Shown here: positions 4,825 through 7,003 of the stretch, piece by piece
Numbering within the stretch: the stretch's first letter is position 1
How the letters are laid out: every line of letters begins with the position of its first letter
Program-made: the position numbers and the translations under genes
The notes under the pieces: model-generated
Database searches by the model: none
What the model was told of the DNA's origin: nothing
The model's input: the letters and a program-made list of their open reading frames with translations, nothing else
Source: Flavobacteriales bacterium UBA5869
Lineage (GTDB): Bacteria > Bacteroidota > Bacteroidia > Flavobacteriales_D > Crocinitomicaceae
Length of the DNA: 7,003 nt
Reading direction: 5' to 3'
NCBI GenBank assembly: GCA_002432565.1
Contig: DJFP01000261.1
Span: 5,006-12,008, forward strand

Positions 4825-6189
4825 CTACTTCCTTTCCAAACTATTTTTCACTTCCGGAACAATGCGGTCAATATCTCCTGCCCCGATTGTCAATACAACT
4901 GCATTATCAATCACTTTTACGTATTCCAAAACCTGCTCGGGAGTTTTTAAACTGGCTTTTGCTCCAATCTTTCGGACCAACTCATCACTGGTAACTCCAG
5001 GAATTGGCTCTTCTCTCGCCGGATAGATCGGCATGATAATCGCTTCATCCAATCTGCCCAGCTCCCGAACAAATCCTTCTTCGAAATCACGCGTACGGGA
5101 AAATAAGTGCGGCTGAAAAATTCCCACCACTTTCTTGTCCGGGTAGAGCAAACGAACGGAAGAAACAAGTGCTGCAATTTCGGTCGGATGGTGTGCATAA
5201 TCGTCAATGTAAACCAAGTTCTCCGTTCTAATCTGGTATTCAAAACGTCTTTTAACCCCCTTGAAATTTTGCAGTCCGGAACGGATCTCTGACTCCGAAA
5301 GCCCCAACTCCTTACACATTACGGCAACTGCCAGCGCATTCTCCGCATTGTGAATTCCGGGAAGCCCCAAAACCACCTCTTTCCAGGTTTCATTGCCAAA
5401 ATGTACATTCATTAAAAAACGACCGTTCTCATAATGCAGTTCTGTTCCGTAAACCTGTGCATCCGGTTGGTTGATTGCGTAGGAAATCCCTTTAAATCCG
5501 GTTTGCTTCAACGGAAGTCCGTATTTATAGATTACCAACTGGTTTTCCTTGTGCTTATCTGCATATTCCTGGAAACCTTCAATAAACGATTCGGTTGTTC
5601 CATAAATATCCAAATGGTCCGGGTCCATGGCTGTAATGATACTCGCATATGGTTTCAGACGTAAAAATGAGCGGTCAAACTCATCCGCTTCGATCACGGA
5701 ATATTCCGCAGACGCATTCACCAATACGTTAGAATTAAAATTGGAAGAAATTCCCCCCAAAAAAGCAGAGCATTTCAAATGCGACTGACTCAAAACATAA
5801 GCCAGCATCGTTGAAGTAGTGGTTTTTCCATGAGTACCGGCAACTCCAAGACCTTTGCTAGTTTGGGTGATAAGACCCAACACTTCGCTTCGTTTCAGGA
5901 CTTTGTGATTTTGCTGTACATAAACCAACTCACCCATGTTCTTCGGGATCGCCGGCGTATAAACAACCAATGTAGAATCCGTATTTTGGTATTCCGAGGG
6001 AATATTTCCACCCAAATCCTCAAAATGAATTGCAATCCCCTCGGATTCCAACTCATTCGTTAAAGGTGATGGAGTTTTATCGTAACCGGCCACATCAAAA
6101 CCTTTCGCTTTGAAATAACGCGCCAATGCCGACATCCCGATTCCGCCGATGCCAATGAAATAAAAGCGTTTTATGTTATTTAAATCCAT
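4825..6189 (-). CDS. murC: UDP-N-acetylmuramate--L-alanine ligase MurC
   Basis: This cytoplasmic Mur ligase adds L-alanine to UDP-MurNAc using ATP, the first step of the peptidoglycan stem peptide. With the ATG at 6187-6189 the product is 454 residues, normal for MurC. Motifs in this numbering: the N-terminal nucleotide-fold FIGIGGIGMSALA (11-23), the ATP-binding loop GTHGKTTT (118-125), EADEFDRSFL (167-176), DPDHLDIYG (189-197), GIHNAENALA (278-287) and DDYAHHPTE (329-337). GAGDID lies near the C-terminus (436-441). All are intact. The frame stays open upstream to 6273, but the extra 28 codons read through the palindromic repeat (SPSVPLQRGKFG is translated repeat). MDLNNIKRFYFIGIGG is the normal family start. 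The ftsQ start follows after one base, so the two are one operon. murG lies upstream in the same direction but is separated by the 204-bp repeat-filled spacer. Confidence 0.96.
   Translation of the reverse strand: MDLNNIKRFYFIGIGGIGMSALARYFKAKGFDVAGYDKTPSPLTNELESEGIAIHFEDLGGNIPSEYQNTDSTLVVYTPAIPKNMGELVYVQQNHKVLKRSEVLGLITQTSKGLGVAGTHGKTTTSTMLAYVLSQSHLKCSAFLGGISSNFNSNVLVNASAEYSVIEADEFDRSFLRLKPYASIITAMDPDHLDIYGTTESFIEGFQEYADKHKENQLVIYKYGLPLKQTGFKGISYAINQPDAQVYGTELHYENGRFLMNVHFGNETWKEVVLGLPGIHNAENALAVAVMCKELGLSESEIRSGLQNFKGVKRRFEYQIRTENLVYIDDYAHHPTEIAALVSSVRLLYPDKKVVGIFQPHLFSRTRDFEEGFVRELGRLDEAIIMPIYPAREEPIPGVTSDELVRKIGAKASLKTPEQVLEYVKVIDNAVVLTIGAGDIDRIVPEVKNSLERK
4828..4837 (-). promoter_or_regulatory. 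Purine-rich RBS supporting the ftsQ TTG start
   Basis: The minus strand reads GGAAAGGAAG inside the last codons of murC. The AAGG core is 7 nt from the TTG start of ftsQ. Many Bacteroidota genes lack a Shine-Dalgarno sequence, so its presence here, together with the one-base gap to the murC stop, supports coupled initiation at a non-ATG codon. Confidence 0.5.
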
Positions 6190-6201
6190 TTTTCCAAACT
6201 T

Positions 6202-6217
6202 CCCCCTTTGGAGGGGG
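6202..6217. repeat. Left terminal hairpin CCCCCT-TTGG-AGGGGG
   Basis: A perfect 6-bp GC-rich stem with a 4-nt loop lies 13 bp upstream of the murC ATG on the minus strand. In murC mRNA it would fold close to the ribosome-binding region and could reduce translation. Confidence 0.7.
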
Positions 6218-6224
6218 ACTGAGG

Positions 6225-6260
6225 GGGAAGATTTATTAAATCGTATTGATAAATCTTCCC
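6225..6260. repeat. 12-bp perfect inverted repeat in the murG-murC spacer
   Basis: GGGAAGATTTAT (6225-6236) and ATAAATCTTCCC (6249-6260) are exact reverse complements with a 12-nt loop. No U-tract follows on the minus strand, so a simple terminator is unlikely. It is the strongest internal stem of the palindromic element. Confidence 0.8.
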
Positions 6261-6333
6261 TCCAATTATCCAATCATTCCACTTCTCATTTCCGGGTTTG
6301 GAATGCAATTCAGCTTTCCTCCCCCTTTGCACC

Positions 6334-6353
6334 TACGCTGAAGCTTCGGCGTA
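6334..6353. repeat. Near-perfect 20-bp palindrome centred on AAGCTT
   Basis: The 20 bp read TACGCTGAAG followed by CTTCGGCGTA, complementary except for one T/G pair. It lies inside the palindromic element near its murG-proximal end. Confidence 0.7.
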
Positions 6354-6361
6354 AGCGTTAT

Positions 6362-6377
6362 CCCCCTCCAAAGGGGG
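6362..6377. repeat. Right terminal hairpin CCCCCT-CCAA-AGGGGG
   Basis: This is the inverted copy of the hairpin at 6202-6217, located 16 bp after the murG stop on the minus strand. It forms a perfect 6-bp stem with a 4-nt loop. Confidence 0.7.
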
Positions 6378-6393
6378 AATTGATCCGGTGCAT

Positions 6394-7003
6394 CTACACC
6401 AATTGTTCAATCACGTCAACGATATCTGACGTTGCATTTGGCTTTGCCATGCGTTTAATTGCCACCCGCAATTCATTCATTTTATCATCATCATTCAGAA
6501 CTTTAACTGCTCCTGAAATCAATTGTTCTTTTGCCACATCGTCCTTGATCAGAATAGCCGCCTGGTTTTTCACCAAAGCCATTGCATTCTTTGTCTGATG
6601 GTCTTCGGAAACATTCGGTGACGGAACCAGGATCGTCGGTTTTCCAACAATACATAATTCAGAGATCGACAATGCTCCCGCACGTGAAACGATGACATCC
6701 GCAACTCCATACGCCGCATCCATGCGCGAAATGAAGTCCGTTAAGAAAATCGGAGCTTTCTTTCGAATCTCTATTTCTTTTTTCATCGCTTCAAAATAGT
6801 ACTTTCCGCACTGCCACAGGACTTGTATATTTGCTTCTTCCAACTCTGCCAAGCCATGAAGAACTCCTTCATTTAAAGTACGTGCACCCAAACTTCCTCC
6901 CATCACGAGAATCGTGCGCTTAGTCGGATCTAAAGCCGGGAATTGCCTGAATGCTTCTTCTTTACTGATCGAAGTCTTATTCAGCTCTTCACGAACCGGG
7001 TTT
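6394..7003 (-). CDS. murG: MurG, C-terminal part (undecaprenyl-PP-MurNAc-pentapeptide GlcNAc transferase; runs off right edge)
   Basis: MurG transfers GlcNAc from UDP-GlcNAc to lipid I, making lipid II at the cytoplasmic face of the inner membrane. The frame is open from the window edge (first full codon at 7002) to a TAG at 6394-6396 and gives 202 residues, so about 160 N-terminal residues of a roughly 360-residue enzyme are missing. The visible part starts at the conserved NPVR and covers the UDP-GlcNAc-binding domain: TILVMGGSLGAR (30-41 of the visible part), SRAGALSISE (106-115), then GKPTILVPSPNVSEDHQTKN (120-139). These are classic MurG signatures. A GTG/ATG pair at 6901-6906 is internal, not a start, because conserved MurG sequence continues upstream of it. 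The gene is followed on its own strand by the palindromic element and then murC. Confidence 0.95.
   Translation of the reverse strand, partial: NPVREELNKTSISKEEAFRQFPALDPTKRTILVMGGSLGARTLNEGVLHGLAELEEANIQVLWQCGKYYFEAMKKEIEIRKKAPIFLTDFISRMDAAYGVADVIVSRAGALSISELCIVGKPTILVPSPNVSEDHQTKNAMALVKNQAAILIKDDVAKEQLISGAVKVLNDDDKMNELRVAIKRMAKPNATSDIVDVIEQLV

Larger units (their letters stand above)
6200..6379. mobile_element. 180-bp palindromic element with 19-bp terminal inverted repeats (MITE-like)
   Basis: TTCCCCCTTTGGAGGGGGA (6200-6218) is exactly the reverse complement of 6361-6379. Each end is itself a hairpin. The interior contains a 12-bp perfect hairpin and a near-perfect 20-bp palindrome. There is no transposase reading frame and no obvious target-site duplication. 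Repeats of this CCCCCTTTGGAGGGGG type are, as I recall, scattered between genes in many Bacteroidota genomes. The element fills nearly the whole murG-murC gap. It could be a non-autonomous mobile repeat, a REP-like element or an mRNA-processing/attenuation structure. Confidence 0.6.

Noticed and set aside
6173..6598. Plus-strand frame of 141 codons spanning the murC start, the spacer and the murG end
   Set aside because: It is antisense to two conserved genes and reads through the palindromic element; no domain is visible.

Overview
The window looks like a chromosomal piece of a Bacteroidota genome, probably Flavobacteriales. The evidence is a cell-wall/division cluster in the order murG-murC-ftsQ-ftsA, a TPR-containing HisKA_3-type histidine kinase of the kind common in this phylum, moderately AT-rich DNA, mostly weak Shine-Dalgarno signals, TAnnTTTG-like promoter boxes, and a CCCCCTTTGGAGGGGG intergenic repeat of a style I associate with this phylum. 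The genus cannot be fixed from the sequence alone.

Layout. On the minus strand, read right to left: a 5'-truncated murG (6394-7003), a 204-bp spacer filled by a palindromic element with 19-bp terminal inverted repeats (6200-6379), murC (4825-6189) and ftsQ (4017-4823), which starts at a TTG codon one base after the murC stop. A noncoding stretch of about 550 bp (3467-4016) follows, and then, far to the left, the 5' part of ftsA (1-359), which runs off the window edge. Between the noncoding stretch and ftsA lies a plus-strand two-gene unit: a TPR sensor histidine kinase (739-2706) directly abutting a NarL/LuxR-type response regulator (2707-3366). This unit runs against the division genes and separates ftsQ from ftsA, which are normally consecutive.

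The regulator gene is followed by seven perfect copies of an 8-bp repeat (3411-3466). Beyond these, on the minus strand, is what I consider the most interesting feature: a candidate structured RNA of about 320-405 nt (3486 to roughly 3805 or 3892). It has a three-way-junction-like fold and a strong intrinsic terminator. Four separate helices each contain G-U pairs if the minus strand is transcribed, and would contain A-C mismatches if the plus strand were. I could not assign it to tmRNA, RNase P RNA or SRP RNA.

How it works together. MurG and MurC act in lipid II synthesis, FtsQ is a divisome membrane protein and FtsA tethers and organises FtsZ. The kinase/regulator pair is a complete phosphorelay with a periplasmic TPR region, whose signal is unknown. 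Its position splits the division operon, so ftsA (and presumably ftsZ beyond the left edge) would need its own promoter; one candidate -7 box is visible in the divergent intergenic region at 360-738.
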